From positions 1 to 23,624 of the forward strand of contig JBAYVY010000010.1 of the NCBI GenBank assembly GCA_041674345.1: a DNA stretch of 23,624 nucleotides, in the 5' to 3' direction. Origin of the DNA: JBAYVY01 sp041674345. GTDB lineage: Bacteria; Planctomycetota; Phycisphaerae; Phycisphaerales; Zrk34. This document shows positions 6,792 to 14,402 of this stretch, in pieces. The translations under genes were made by a program, and so were the position numbers. Under the pieces are notes generated by a model. The model worked only from the letters and a program-made list of their open reading frames with translations, was not told the DNA's origin and did not search any database. Positions within the stretch are counted from its first letter, which is position 1. Every line of letters begins with the position of its first letter.

Positions 6792-8918
6792 ATGGAAAAT
6801 CGCTTTGGAATCAAGGACCTGGTGAACCTGCTGCTGCTGGTGATGATTGTGGTGCTGCTGGGGCTGCAAATGATCCAGAAGGATCGGCAGTGGGTGCTGA
6901 TGCAGCAGTTGAAAGGCAAGATCGAGTCGCAGAGCAACGATTTAACGAATATCCGGCAGGCGTTGAGCGGCGGCGTGACGATCGGTAATCGGGCGGGGCT
7001 TCCGCGGCCGACCGACACGAACGCGACAGGGACGACCCGGCCGGAAACAACCGGGACCGAGCCGGCGACGGACGCGACGGATCCGTTCGCGCGGTTGCGT
7101 GAGGGGATGAAGCGGCCGGACTTCGCGATGGGGGACTGGTGCGTGGATGCGTTCGGCAGCGAGATCAACACGCTGACGCCGCTGATTTCAACGGACGCAT
7201 ATGCGAGCATCGTTCAGGGGTTCGTGCAGGAATCGCTGGCGAACCTGGACCCGGAAACGCTGGCGTGGCAGCCGATGCTGGCGGTGAGTTGGAAGCCGGT
7301 GGATCACAGCGAGGCCTATTTCGCGTGGCGCAAGCCGGTGGAGCAAAAGCTGCGGGCGGAGGCGGAGGCGGACCCGTCGGTGTACCGGGACGTTTTGGCG
7401 ACGGTGAAGAAGAGTTTTGAGGATCAGCTAGGCCGGGCTGTGAAGAGCGAGGGCGAGGAGTGGGAGCAGTTGCAGGCGGCGGCGAAGCAGCAGTGGATCG
7501 ACAAGCGGGTGGATGACGCGCCGGATCGTCCGGTGCCGTTTCAGATCGAGTTTCAGATGCGTCCCGGTGCGGCGTTTTCGGATGGCGTTCCGGTGACGGC
7601 ATATGATGTGGAGTTCACGTTCAATCTGGTGATGAACCCGAAGATCGCCGCTCCCCGCCAGCGGTCGGCATATGAGGCGATCCAATCGGTGAAAGCGGAG
7701 TCGGATGACCGGGTGGTGTTCACGTTCCGTCGTCCGTATTTCCGGGCGTTGGACCTGGCGGCGGAGATGCCGGTGATGCCGGCGCATTTTTACAAACCGG
7801 TCGTGGACAGGGATCCCGAACAGTTCAACCGGTCGCGGGGATTGCTGGTGGGTTCGGGGCCTTACATGCTGGAAGACCCCAAGGGCTGGCAGCCCGGCGG
7901 GCAGGTGGTGTTGGTGCGGAATCAGCGTTATTGGGGGCCGGCGTCGCCGCTGAACCGGCAGGTGTTCCGGCTGTTCACGCTGGACCAGGCCCGACAGGTG
8001 GCGTTTCGCAATGGGGAATTGGACATGTTCGGCGCGTCGCCGGAGCAGTATGTGGACATGCTCAAAGACAAGTCGTTGTCCGGGCGGGCGAACAGCTACG
8101 AGTACATGACGCCGTACAACGGGTATCGGTTCATCGCGTGGAACCAACTGGGCGCCGATCACAAGCCGTCGCGTTTCGCCGACCAGCGTGTGCGGCAGGC
8201 GTTGACGATGTTGCTGAACCGGCCCCGGATGTTGAAGGACATCATGCGCGGGTACGGGCAGGTGTGCGACGGGCCGTTCAATCCGCTGGGCGAGCAGAAC
8301 GCGCCGGAGGTGACGCCCTGGCCCTATGACGTGAAGGGTGCGAGGGCGTTGCTGAAAGAAGCGGGATATGAAGACCGCGACGGCGACGGGGTGATCGAGG
8401 GTTCCACCGGCCAGCCGTTCCGTTTCAAGCTGACGTATCCGTCGGGGAACGTGAACTACCAGAGCATGGTGTTTTTCGTGAAGGACGCGCTGGCGGAGGG
8501 TGGGATCGTGCTGGAGCCGGACCCGTTGGAGTGGTCGGTGATGGTGGACCGGCTGAACAACCACAACTTCGAGGCGATCACGCTGATGTGGACCAGCGGG
8601 CCGGAAACGGACATCAACCAGATGTTCCATTCCGACCAGATCAGGCCGGGCGGGGACAATTTCGTGGCGTATCGCAATTCGCGGCTGGATATGCTGATTA
8701 CGCAGGCGCGTCTGACCGTGGACAAAGACAAGCGTATGGAGATGTGGCGGGAATGTCACCGCATTCTGCACGCGGATCAGCCGTACACGTTCCTGTTCTG
8801 GGGCAAGAGTCTGCGATTCGTGGACAAGCGGTTTAAAAACGTCCGCCTGCTGAAAGCGGGACTCACGCCCCGCACCGAGTGGTATGCACCCAAAGCCGAA
8901 CAACATTGGAAAGAGTAA
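6792..8918 (+). CDS. Peptide ABC transporter substrate-binding protein (family 5), membrane-anchored
   Basis: This 708-residue protein is of the OppA/DppA family. The N-terminus is an uncleaved-looking membrane helix (residues about 10-28) followed by a short coiled-coil-like stretch (29-60) and a Thr/Pro-rich linker. The binding domain starts near residue 110. Family landmarks include AFSDGVPVTAYDVEFTFNLV and the C-terminal part with HSDQIRPGGDNF. Between SWKP (about 170) and the FQMRPGAAFSDG strand lies an extra charged helical insertion of about 70 residues that ordinary members lack. AGGA in front of the ATG supports the start. With the two permease genes downstream it forms a peptide-uptake operon. 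Anchoring by a helix rather than a free periplasmic or lipoprotein form is unusual. Confidence 0.88.
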   Translation: MENRFGIKDLVNLLLLVMIVVLLGLQMIQKDRQWVLMQQLKGKIESQSNDLTNIRQALSGGVTIGNRAGLPRPTDTNATGTTRPETTGTEPATDATDPFARLREGMKRPDFAMGDWCVDAFGSEINTLTPLISTDAYASIVQGFVQESLANLDPETLAWQPMLAVSWKPVDHSEAYFAWRKPVEQKLRAEAEADPSVYRDVLATVKKSFEDQLGRAVKSEGEEWEQLQAAAKQQWIDKRVDDAPDRPVPFQIEFQMRPGAAFSDGVPVTAYDVEFTFNLVMNPKIAAPRQRSAYEAIQSVKAESDDRVVFTFRRPYFRALDLAAEMPVMPAHFYKPVVDRDPEQFNRSRGLLVGSGPYMLEDPKGWQPGGQVVLVRNQRYWGPASPLNRQVFRLFTLDQARQVAFRNGELDMFGASPEQYVDMLKDKSLSGRANSYEYMTPYNGYRFIAWNQLGADHKPSRFADQRVRQALTMLLNRPRMLKDIMRGYGQVCDGPFNPLGEQNAPEVTPWPYDVKGARALLKEAGYEDRDGDGVIEGSTGQPFRFKLTYPSGNVNYQSMVFFVKDALAEGGIVLEPDPLEWSVMVDRLNNHNFEAITLMWTSGPETDINQMFHSDQIRPGGDNFVAYRNSRLDMLITQARLTVDKDKRMEMWRECHRILHADQPYTFLFWGKSLRFVDKRFKNVRLLKAGLTPRTEWYAPKAEQHWKE

Positions 8919-8930
8919 TGGTCGATGGCC

Positions 8931-9000
8931 GTGGGTCGTTCGGGAAAAGCGATGCCGCGAATGAACGACCCACGATCAACGACTCACGACTCCCGACTCC
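8931..9000. repeat. Inverted repeat and heptad array between binding-protein and permease genes
   Basis: GTGGGTCGTTC at 8931-8941 faces its exact complement GAACGACCCAC at 8963-8973. From there a 7-base-period series (ACGACCC, ACGATCA, ACGACTC, ACGACTC, CCGACTC) runs to the permease start. A hairpin here could reduce read-through and so lower permease expression relative to the binding protein. Confidence 0.6.
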
Positions 9001-9003
9001 CAT

Positions 9004-10077
9004 ATGACTTCCTACATTATTCGACGACTGCTTCTGATGGTTCCGACGCTGGTGGGCATCACGCTCGTGGTGTTTTTCGTCATGGCGTTGCGGCCAGGCG
9101 GGGTGGCGGCGGCGGTGGACCAGATGGAGCGCGGGATGCGCCCGGAGGAAGCGCAGGCGCTCCGCGCCTACTACAACCAGCACTACGGACTGGACAAGCC
9201 GCGGTATGTGCAATATCTGCGGTGGCTGAACAACGTCTCGCCCCTGGGTTTTCATCACGATGATTCGTGGACCCTCACCGGTTTCGGGTTCAAGAAGCCG
9301 GACCTGGGCGAAAGTTTTCTGCGCAATCAGAAGGTGACATCGCTGGTGGCCGAGGCGTTGCCGGTGACGCTGGTGTTGAATCTCATCACGATTCCGCTGG
9401 CGTATTGCATTTCGATCTTCGTGGGCATTTACGCCGGTCGATACCGCGGCAAGTGGTTCGACACGACCAGCAACGTCGTGCTGCTGGGCGCCTGGTCGAT
9501 CCCGGTCATGTGGACCGGCGTCATGTTCGTCGGATTTTTCGCCAATCGCGACTTCTGCCACTGGTTCCCCACCGGCGGGGTACACGATTCGCTGGCCGGT
9601 CAGATGACCTTCCTGCCGCACCTGTTTGAGACCGGCCTGCAACGCGGCTGGCTGTTCGATGCGATGTGGCATCTGGTGCTGCCGGTGTTGTGTCTGTTGT
9701 ACGGCGCGTTCGCTTACCTGGCCAAGCTGATGCGGTCCAGCGTGCTGGAAAACCTCACCGCCGATTTCGTCCGCACCGCCAGAGCCAAGGGCGTCCGCGA
9801 ACACGTCATCCTCTTCCAGCACGTCCTGCGCAACAGCTTGCTGCCGCTGATCACCGTCGCCGCCGGGCTGATTCCCTCCCTGCTCGGCGGCTCGCTGATC
9901 GTCGAAACCATCTTTTCCATCCACGGCATGGGCAAACTCATGATCGACGCCATCAACCAGCAGGACAACGAAGTGGTCATGTCCGTCACGCTGGTCGCCA
10001 GCATCATCAGCTTGGCCAGCTTGATCGTCCGCGACGTTTGCTACGCCATCGCCGATCCGCGCGTCAGCTTTGAATAA
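9004..10077 (+). CDS. Peptide ABC transporter permease, OppB/DppB type
   Basis: This is a 357-residue integral membrane protein. It opens with the typical MTSYIIRRLLLMVPTLVGIT helix and continues with FFVMALRPGG. It has a periplasmic loop of about 100 residues (LDKPRYVQYLRWLNNV) and then the transport domain. The EAA-type cytoplasmic loop, DFVRTARAKGVREHVILFQH, contacts the ATPase. The downstream helix pair and IHGMGKLMIDAI segment are usual for the family. The ATG at 9004 fits the family start; I see no Shine-Dalgarno site because a repeat array ends just before it. It pairs with the OppC-type permease 21 bases downstream. No ATPase genes follow, so the complex must use ATPases encoded elsewhere. 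Confidence 0.9.
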   Translation: MTSYIIRRLLLMVPTLVGITLVVFFVMALRPGGVAAAVDQMERGMRPEEAQALRAYYNQHYGLDKPRYVQYLRWLNNVSPLGFHHDDSWTLTGFGFKKPDLGESFLRNQKVTSLVAEALPVTLVLNLITIPLAYCISIFVGIYAGRYRGKWFDTTSNVVLLGAWSIPVMWTGVMFVGFFANRDFCHWFPTGGVHDSLAGQMTFLPHLFETGLQRGWLFDAMWHLVLPVLCLLYGAFAYLAKLMRSSVLENLTADFVRTARAKGVREHVILFQHVLRNSLLPLITVAAGLIPSLLGGSLIVETIFSIHGMGKLMIDAINQQDNEVVMSVTLVASIISLASLIVRDVCYAIADPRVSFE

Positions 10078-10097
10078 CCCCCAACGACACCGCCATT

Positions 10098-11297
10098 ATG
10101 ACGCAAGCATCCGACTCCATTTCGCTGCCGCCGAACAAGGTCGCCCGCGGCAACCCCACCCCCCACTGGCTGGTCGAAGCGCTGTATCGGGCGCTGGGAC
10201 GGGTCGGCGCGAAATTGGGCGCGGCCTGGGTCGTCGCGCTGCTCGCCGCCGCCGCGTTCGCCCCCCTGCTCGCCAACTCCATGCCCTACGCCGTCAAAAT
10301 CGACGGCCGGTGGTCCAGCCCCCTGCTCCAACACCTGACCTACGTGGACGTCACGCTGATGGTCGCCTTCATCGCCCTGATGGGATTGTGGTGCTGGCGA
10401 TCGGGCAGGTTCCTGACCAAACTCGCCCTCTTCAGCGGCCTGGTGACCGCGGCGCTGATCCTGTCGCTCTGGTTTTGCCGCCCGCCCCTGACGGTGTATC
10501 ACCAGTACCGCGTGTTGCAGGCCGAGCAACAATTGCAGGCCGTGGTCCGGGCGCCGATCCCCTACAGCCCCGCCGACAAACTGTACGATCAGCCCGACAT
10601 CATTCCGCCGCTGCCGCCCTCGACCACGCACTGGCTGGGCACCGACCGCTTCCGGCAGGACATCGCCAGCCGCATGATCCACGCCTCACGTCTGTCCCTC
10701 TCCGTCGGCTTCATCGCCGTCTCCATCAGCGCCGTCATCGGCATCACCCTCGGCGGACTCATGGGCTACTTCGCCGGCGCGATGGATATGTTCGGCCTGC
10801 GCCTGGTCGAAATCTTTTCCACCATTCCCCAACTCTACCTCATGCTCGCCATCGTCGCCTTCTTCGGACGCGACATCTACCTCATCATGGTCGTCATCGG
10901 CCTGACCAGTTGGCCCGGCTACGCCTACTTCACACGCGCCGAGTTCCTCCGCCTCCGCAAACAAGACTTCGTGCAGGCCGCCGTCGCCACCGGAACCCCC
11001 ATGCGCTCCATCCTCTTCCGCCATATGCTCCCCAACGGCATGGCCCCCCTCCTGGTCAACGCCACCTTCGGCGTGGCCGGCGCCATCCTCGCCGAGTCCT
11101 CCCTCAGCTTCCTCGGACTCGGCGTCGTCGATCAGGCCAGTTGGGGCGACATGCTCAACCAGGCCGTCAGCCCCGGCGGCGGGTTCTACTGGTGGCTGGC
11201 CACCTTCCCCGGCCTGGCCATCTTCTTCTCCGTCTTCGCCTTCAACCTCGTCGGCGAAGCCCTCCGCGACGCCATCGACCCGCATACGCAGAAATAG
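10098..11297 (+). CDS. Peptide ABC transporter permease, OppC/DppC type, with extra N-terminal helices
   Basis: This 399-residue membrane protein is longer than usual for OppC (about 300). The first helix is at about 42-60. Before the transport domain are two additional hydrophobic segments at about 81-97 and 103-121, then a hydrophilic stretch to residue 175. The standard part starts at HWLGTDRFRQDIASRMIHASRLSLS (about 176-200), close to the OppC signature GTDxxGRDxxSRxxxGAR. It continues with the EAA loop FVQAAVATGTPMRSILFRHMLPN and ends DAIDPHTQK. It forms the heteromeric channel with the OppB-type protein upstream. The extra helices could be a planctomycete-type elaboration; their role is unknown. 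Confidence 0.9.
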   Translation: MTQASDSISLPPNKVARGNPTPHWLVEALYRALGRVGAKLGAAWVVALLAAAAFAPLLANSMPYAVKIDGRWSSPLLQHLTYVDVTLMVAFIALMGLWCWRSGRFLTKLALFSGLVTAALILSLWFCRPPLTVYHQYRVLQAEQQLQAVVRAPIPYSPADKLYDQPDIIPPLPPSTTHWLGTDRFRQDIASRMIHASRLSLSVGFIAVSISAVIGITLGGLMGYFAGAMDMFGLRLVEIFSTIPQLYLMLAIVAFFGRDIYLIMVVIGLTSWPGYAYFTRAEFLRLRKQDFVQAAVATGTPMRSILFRHMLPNGMAPLLVNATFGVAGAILAESSLSFLGLGVVDQASWGDMLNQAVSPGGGFYWWLATFPGLAIFFSVFAFNLVGEALRDAIDPHTQK

Positions 11298-11370
11298 GGA
11301 CCGGGCAACCGCAAATTAAAGCATTGTTCCATCCCACGCCGATAACAGGATTAACCCGTAGTGGCAAGAC

Positions 11371-12876
11371 GTGATGCCGCCGGGATATTGGGGCCGACGG
11401 ATCGGCCCGACACCTTTCACGGATGAAGGGCTGACAGCTTTGCGTTGTCTGGCGGTCATTAATCAGAAAGGCGGTTGCGGCAAGACGACCACGTCGATCA
11501 ACCTCGCCGCGACCTTCGCTCAACTGGGTCAACGGGTATTGCTGGTCGATATGGACCCGCAGTCGCACTGCGCGCTGGGCCTGGCCGTGCCCGAACAACA
11601 GGTCGAATACACGATCGGCGAGGCGATGCTCAGCGACGACATTCGCCGGCTCGATCCCTCGCGCTTCCTCTGGCAGATCAACAGCCGGCTCGACCTGGCG
11701 CCCAGCACCGTCGCGCTGGCGATGGTGGAGCGCAAACTGGCCGAGGCATCCGACCGTGACCTGCGGCTGGCGCGGGTGCTGCACCTGCTGCGGCCTCGCT
11801 ACGACATCTGCCTCATCGACTGCCCGCCGAACATCGGGCTGCTGACGTTCAACGCCTTGCGCGCGGCCAACGAAGTGGTGATCCCGGTGGAAACCGCCTA
11901 CTTCGCGCTGAAAGGCGCGACGCGCCAACTGGCGACGATCCGTGTGATGGCCGAGCAATCGGGCCACGCGGTGCATGTGCGCGTGTTGCCGACGATGTAC
12001 GACGTGCGACTGCGTTTGAGCCGGGAAATCCTCGCGGATTTGCAGCGACACTTCGGCGAAATGGTGCTGCCGGTGTCGGTGCATTATGCGTCGAAGCTCA
12101 AGGAAGCCGCGAGCTTCGGCCAGCCGATCAACGAGTTCGACCCGGCCAGCAAGGCGGCCCACGATTTTGAAAAACTCGCCGCGTATCTGCTGGAACACAA
12201 ACCCGAAGGTTTGCCCGTCGGCATCACGATGGCCCACGCCGAGCAAATGTCCGACAACGCCGCGCCGCTGGAAAACGCGATGGCGCGCGTGCGAATCGGC
12301 GCCGCCCCCGAAACGAGTTTGATCCCCGAACCGGAACATGTTCCCGCCGCTGTTTCCGGGGGCGGCTTCGCGGTCGCCGAAACTCCCGCTACGTCTTCCG
12401 CCCCGCCCCGCCCCGCCGATCGCGCCGCGGAACTGGTCCAGCGTGCCCGCGCCCTGGCCGCCCGCGCCAACAAGCTGCACGCCCGGATCGCCGCCGATCC
12501 GCAGGTCGCCCGCGCCGACGAGCGGTTGCGAAAGGACGCCGCCGCGATCACCGATCCCCAGGCCCGCCGCGATCTCGATGAAAAACTCGCCAAGCTCTAC
12601 GGCGTGCGCCAGACCCAACAGGGCACGCTCTTCGTCCAACCGCTCAACGGCGCCGGGCAACTGGCCATCGCCGCCGATTTCAACAACTGGAAGCCCGACA
12701 CCACGCCGTTCCGTTCCAATCAGCGTCTGGGCGTGTGGGAAACCTGCGTCCCCCTGCCGCCCGGCCGCTACCGCTACCGTCTGGTCGTCGATGGCCGCTG
12801 GACCACCGATCCGCACAATACCTACGTCGAATCCAACCCGTTCGGCGAACTGAACAACATCCTCGAAATCGCATGA
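11371..12876 (+). CDS. ParA-family ATPase fused to an AMPK-beta/CBM48-like glycogen-binding domain
   Basis: This is a 501-residue protein. Residues 25-280 form a ParA/Soj ATPase: Walker A KGGCGKTT at 33-40, Walker A' DMDPQ at 60-64 and Walker B LIDCPP at 148-153. Residues 280-350 are a disordered Ala/Pro linker, 350-412 is helical and charged, and 418-500 is an early-set carbohydrate-binding domain like that of AMPK beta. The last part has FNNW (W440), the strand YRYRLVVDGRW (W477) and the end GELNNILEI, which parallels the AMPK-beta end LGTVNNIIQV; the glycogen-contact aromatics and Asn are kept. The GTG at 11371 opens the frame, but a TTG at 11440 preceded by GAAGGG would give MRCLAVINQKGG, the normal ParA start, and may be the true one. 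The next gene encodes a MinD-like partner. Confidence 0.85.
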   Translation: MMPPGYWGRRIGPTPFTDEGLTALRCLAVINQKGGCGKTTTSINLAATFAQLGQRVLLVDMDPQSHCALGLAVPEQQVEYTIGEAMLSDDIRRLDPSRFLWQINSRLDLAPSTVALAMVERKLAEASDRDLRLARVLHLLRPRYDICLIDCPPNIGLLTFNALRAANEVVIPVETAYFALKGATRQLATIRVMAEQSGHAVHVRVLPTMYDVRLRLSREILADLQRHFGEMVLPVSVHYASKLKEAASFGQPINEFDPASKAAHDFEKLAAYLLEHKPEGLPVGITMAHAEQMSDNAAPLENAMARVRIGAAPETSLIPEPEHVPAAVSGGGFAVAETPATSSAPPRPADRAAELVQRARALAARANKLHARIAADPQVARADERLRKDAAAITDPQARRDLDEKLAKLYGVRQTQQGTLFVQPLNGAGQLAIAADFNNWKPDTTPFRSNQRLGVWETCVPLPPGRYRYRLVVDGRWTTDPHNTYVESNPFGELNNILEIA

Positions 12877-12963
12877 GTTCGCGGTTTGCCGTTGGCGGTT
12901 TACGGTTCCCATTGACGGTCGATGACGGTAAACTGTAAACCGGCAACCGCAAACCGCGAACTC
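12875..12963. repeat. Long hairpin of facing heptad arrays after the ParA-fusion gene
   Basis: GAGTTCGCGGTTTGC at 12875-12889 is the exact complement of 12949-12963. The next 17 bases of each arm also pair with about two mismatches, so the stem exceeds 30 bases around a loop of about 20. Each arm has a 7-base period (GCGGTTT, GCCGTTG, GCGGTTT on the left; GTAAACC, GGCAACC, GCAAACC on the right). It overlaps the stop codon of the ParA gene and ends 12 bases before the next ATG, so it could act as a partial terminator or an mRNA stabiliser. Confidence 0.8.
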
Positions 12964-12975
12964 GGAACCTCGGTC

Positions 12976-14307
12976 ATGGACGACCCCCGCACCACCCAAG
13001 CCCTCCGCGAACTGGCCGAGATGTACCTCTCGCCCACCCCCGGAAGTTACCCCGAAAGTTGCCCCGGAAGTTACCCCGAAAGTTGCCAAGCCGGGGCAGA
13101 GCGAAGCGCCGCCCCGGGTTCTTTGCGCCTCACCCCCGACGATTCCCCCGAATCATCATCTTCCTTCGCCCCTCCCGAACTGCTCCTCACCGGCCACCTG
13201 CCCGGCCCGGCCACGCTCTGGTTTAACCAATACGCCCAGCAACTGGTGCAAAAATGTCCCGTCGTGGCCGCCCTGCATCTGACCGACGATGACATCACCC
13301 TCGACCTGTTCGGCGAATCCGATCCCCGGCGGGGGCCATTCATTCCCCCCGCCGATGTCCCCTCCCTCCCCGAAGCCATCAACACCCTCGCCCCCCACGC
13401 TCCCCATTGGCTGCTGCACATCACGCATCTCGATGATCCCCTCGCCCGTGCCGCCGCCCATCAAACCCGGCGATGGACCCTGCTCACCGGCTGCGACGAG
13501 GCCGCCGTCGTCGCCGCGTATCGTCTGCTCAAACAACTGCTCGAAGGCCGGCCCGATGATTCGCCCCGCCCGACCGTCGCGCTCGTGTTCCTCGGCTGCG
13601 ATGAAGCCGATGCCCAACAGGCCGCCCAGCGATTGGCGCGCACCGCCCGCGAACATCTGAACCTCGCCGCGACCTTCGCCGGTTGCCGGCAGCACATGCT
13701 CCCCGTCCGCCGACGACGCCTCGGCCACTACCCCCTCGATACCGATCTCCCGCAACTCCTCGCCACACTCACCGACTTGCCCACCGGCGTGCCTGCTTCA
13801 ACAGGCATGGAATCCCCCTCCGCCACCCCGGGTTCCGGGGGTTCTGAAACTTCCGGGGGCGGGGGCACAAAGCCGCGACCGGTGGTCGCGGTCCCCCCGT
13901 CCACGCCCCACCCCTCATCCGTCCCGGCCCTCGTCTCCTTCCTCCCCGCCCTCCATCCGCTCCAGGCCCGTCCTCCGCGCCATCCGCAAATCGAACTCGC
14001 CCTCGACGACACCGGCCGCCTCCACCTCCTGGCCCCCGACAACCCCGCCGCCGACGACGCATGGACGCGACTCTTCGCCGCCCGCGCCTGGGCCGTCGAA
14101 CATCTGCCGTTGCTCGCGCTCACCGCACCCGATCGCAAGTGCGACACCGCCGCCGATCCCGTGTTGCATCTGTTCACCGAACGCGCCAAACACTTCGGCC
14201 CCCTCGCGCACACCGGTCGGCCCGACTCGCCCCCCTTCCAACTCCATCTCCTCCTGCCCGTCACCGTCGGCGATCACACCACTTACACCTGTGTGGAGTT
14301 GAACTGA
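12976..14307 (+). CDS. MinD/ParA-like protein without a P-loop (putative pseudo-ATPase)
   Basis: The ATG at 12976 gives 443 residues starting MDDPRTTQALRELAEMY; the frame is open from 12922, but that part is encoded by the hairpin array. After a low-complexity segment, ELLLTGHLPGPATLWFNQYAQ stands where a MinD-type protein would have its Walker A loop, yet no GKT/GKS is present. Later parts fit the second half of a MinD fold: WLLHIT, LLTGCDEAAVVAAYRLLKQL, TVALVFLGCDEADAQQAAQRL and HMLPVRRRRLG. Residues beyond about 280 are Pro/Ser-rich, followed by a separate C-terminal domain. I cannot name the family. Placement directly after the ParA fusion suggests that the two proteins work together. Repeat words encode PGSYPES units near the start and ETSGGGG in the linker. 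Confidence 0.6.
   Translation: MDDPRTTQALRELAEMYLSPTPGSYPESCPGSYPESCQAGAERSAAPGSLRLTPDDSPESSSSFAPPELLLTGHLPGPATLWFNQYAQQLVQKCPVVAALHLTDDDITLDLFGESDPRRGPFIPPADVPSLPEAINTLAPHAPHWLLHITHLDDPLARAAAHQTRRWTLLTGCDEAAVVAAYRLLKQLLEGRPDDSPRPTVALVFLGCDEADAQQAAQRLARTAREHLNLAATFAGCRQHMLPVRRRRLGHYPLDTDLPQLLATLTDLPTGVPASTGMESPSATPGSGGSETSGGGGTKPRPVVAVPPSTPHPSSVPALVSFLPALHPLQARPPRHPQIELALDDTGRLHLLAPDNPAADDAWTRLFAARAWAVEHLPLLALTAPDRKCDTAADPVLHLFTERAKHFGPLAHTGRPDSPPFQLHLLLPVTVGDHTTYTCVELN
13036..13083. repeat. Four tandem 12-base units in the pseudo-ATPase gene
   Basis: The units are ACCCCCGGAAGT, TACCCCGAAAGT, TGCCCCGGAAGT and TACCCCGAAAGT. They encode alternating PGSY and PES(C) near the N-terminus. Units 2 and 4 are identical, which suggests a 24-base duplication after the first 12-base one. 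The orientation is opposite to most other copies relative to the coding strand. Confidence 0.75.
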
Positions 14308-14322
14308 TCCATTGGATGATGT

Positions 14323-14392
14323 GGTGATTGGGTGAAATAAAAAAGAACGATTTCGCCTACTTCACCAAATCACCCCATCCCCAATTCCCCTA
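14323..14392. repeat. Hairpin of heptad units in front of lpxD
   Basis: GGTGATTGGGTGAA at 14323-14336 faces TTCACCAAATCACC at 14361-14374 with one mismatch and a 24-base A-rich loop. On the right the 7-base rhythm continues (TTCACCA, AATCACC, CCATCCC, CAATTCC). It lies between the pseudo-ATPase stop and the lpxD start, and may serve as a terminator with lpxD read from a promoter nearby. Confidence 0.65.
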
Positions 14393-14402
14393 CAATATCC
14401 AT

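Noticed and set aside
7428..8906. 492-codon open frame on the minus strand opposite the binding-protein gene
   Set aside because: The product is a low-complexity Arg/His/Val sequence; the plus strand encodes a convincing solute-binding protein.
8863..9924. 353-codon open frame on the minus strand opposite the OppB-type gene
   Set aside because: The translation is rich in Gln, His and Asp without hydrophobic core or motif, as expected for a shadow of a membrane-protein gene.
10070..11374. 434-codon plus-strand frame overlapping the OppC-type gene
   Set aside because: It is Arg/Pro/His-rich out-of-frame shadow; the OppC-type frame has membrane helices and the EAA loop.
12922..12975. Longer N-terminus for the pseudo-ATPase from the ATG at 12922
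   Set aside because: Those codons lie within the right arm of the hairpin array and encode repeat-derived sequence; the ATG at 12976 follows it directly.
11242..13089. 615-codon open frame on the minus strand across the ParA-fusion gene
   Set aside because: It is a GC-rich antisense shadow with low-complexity His/Arg/Gly protein and no recognisable domain; the plus strand has clear ParA motifs.
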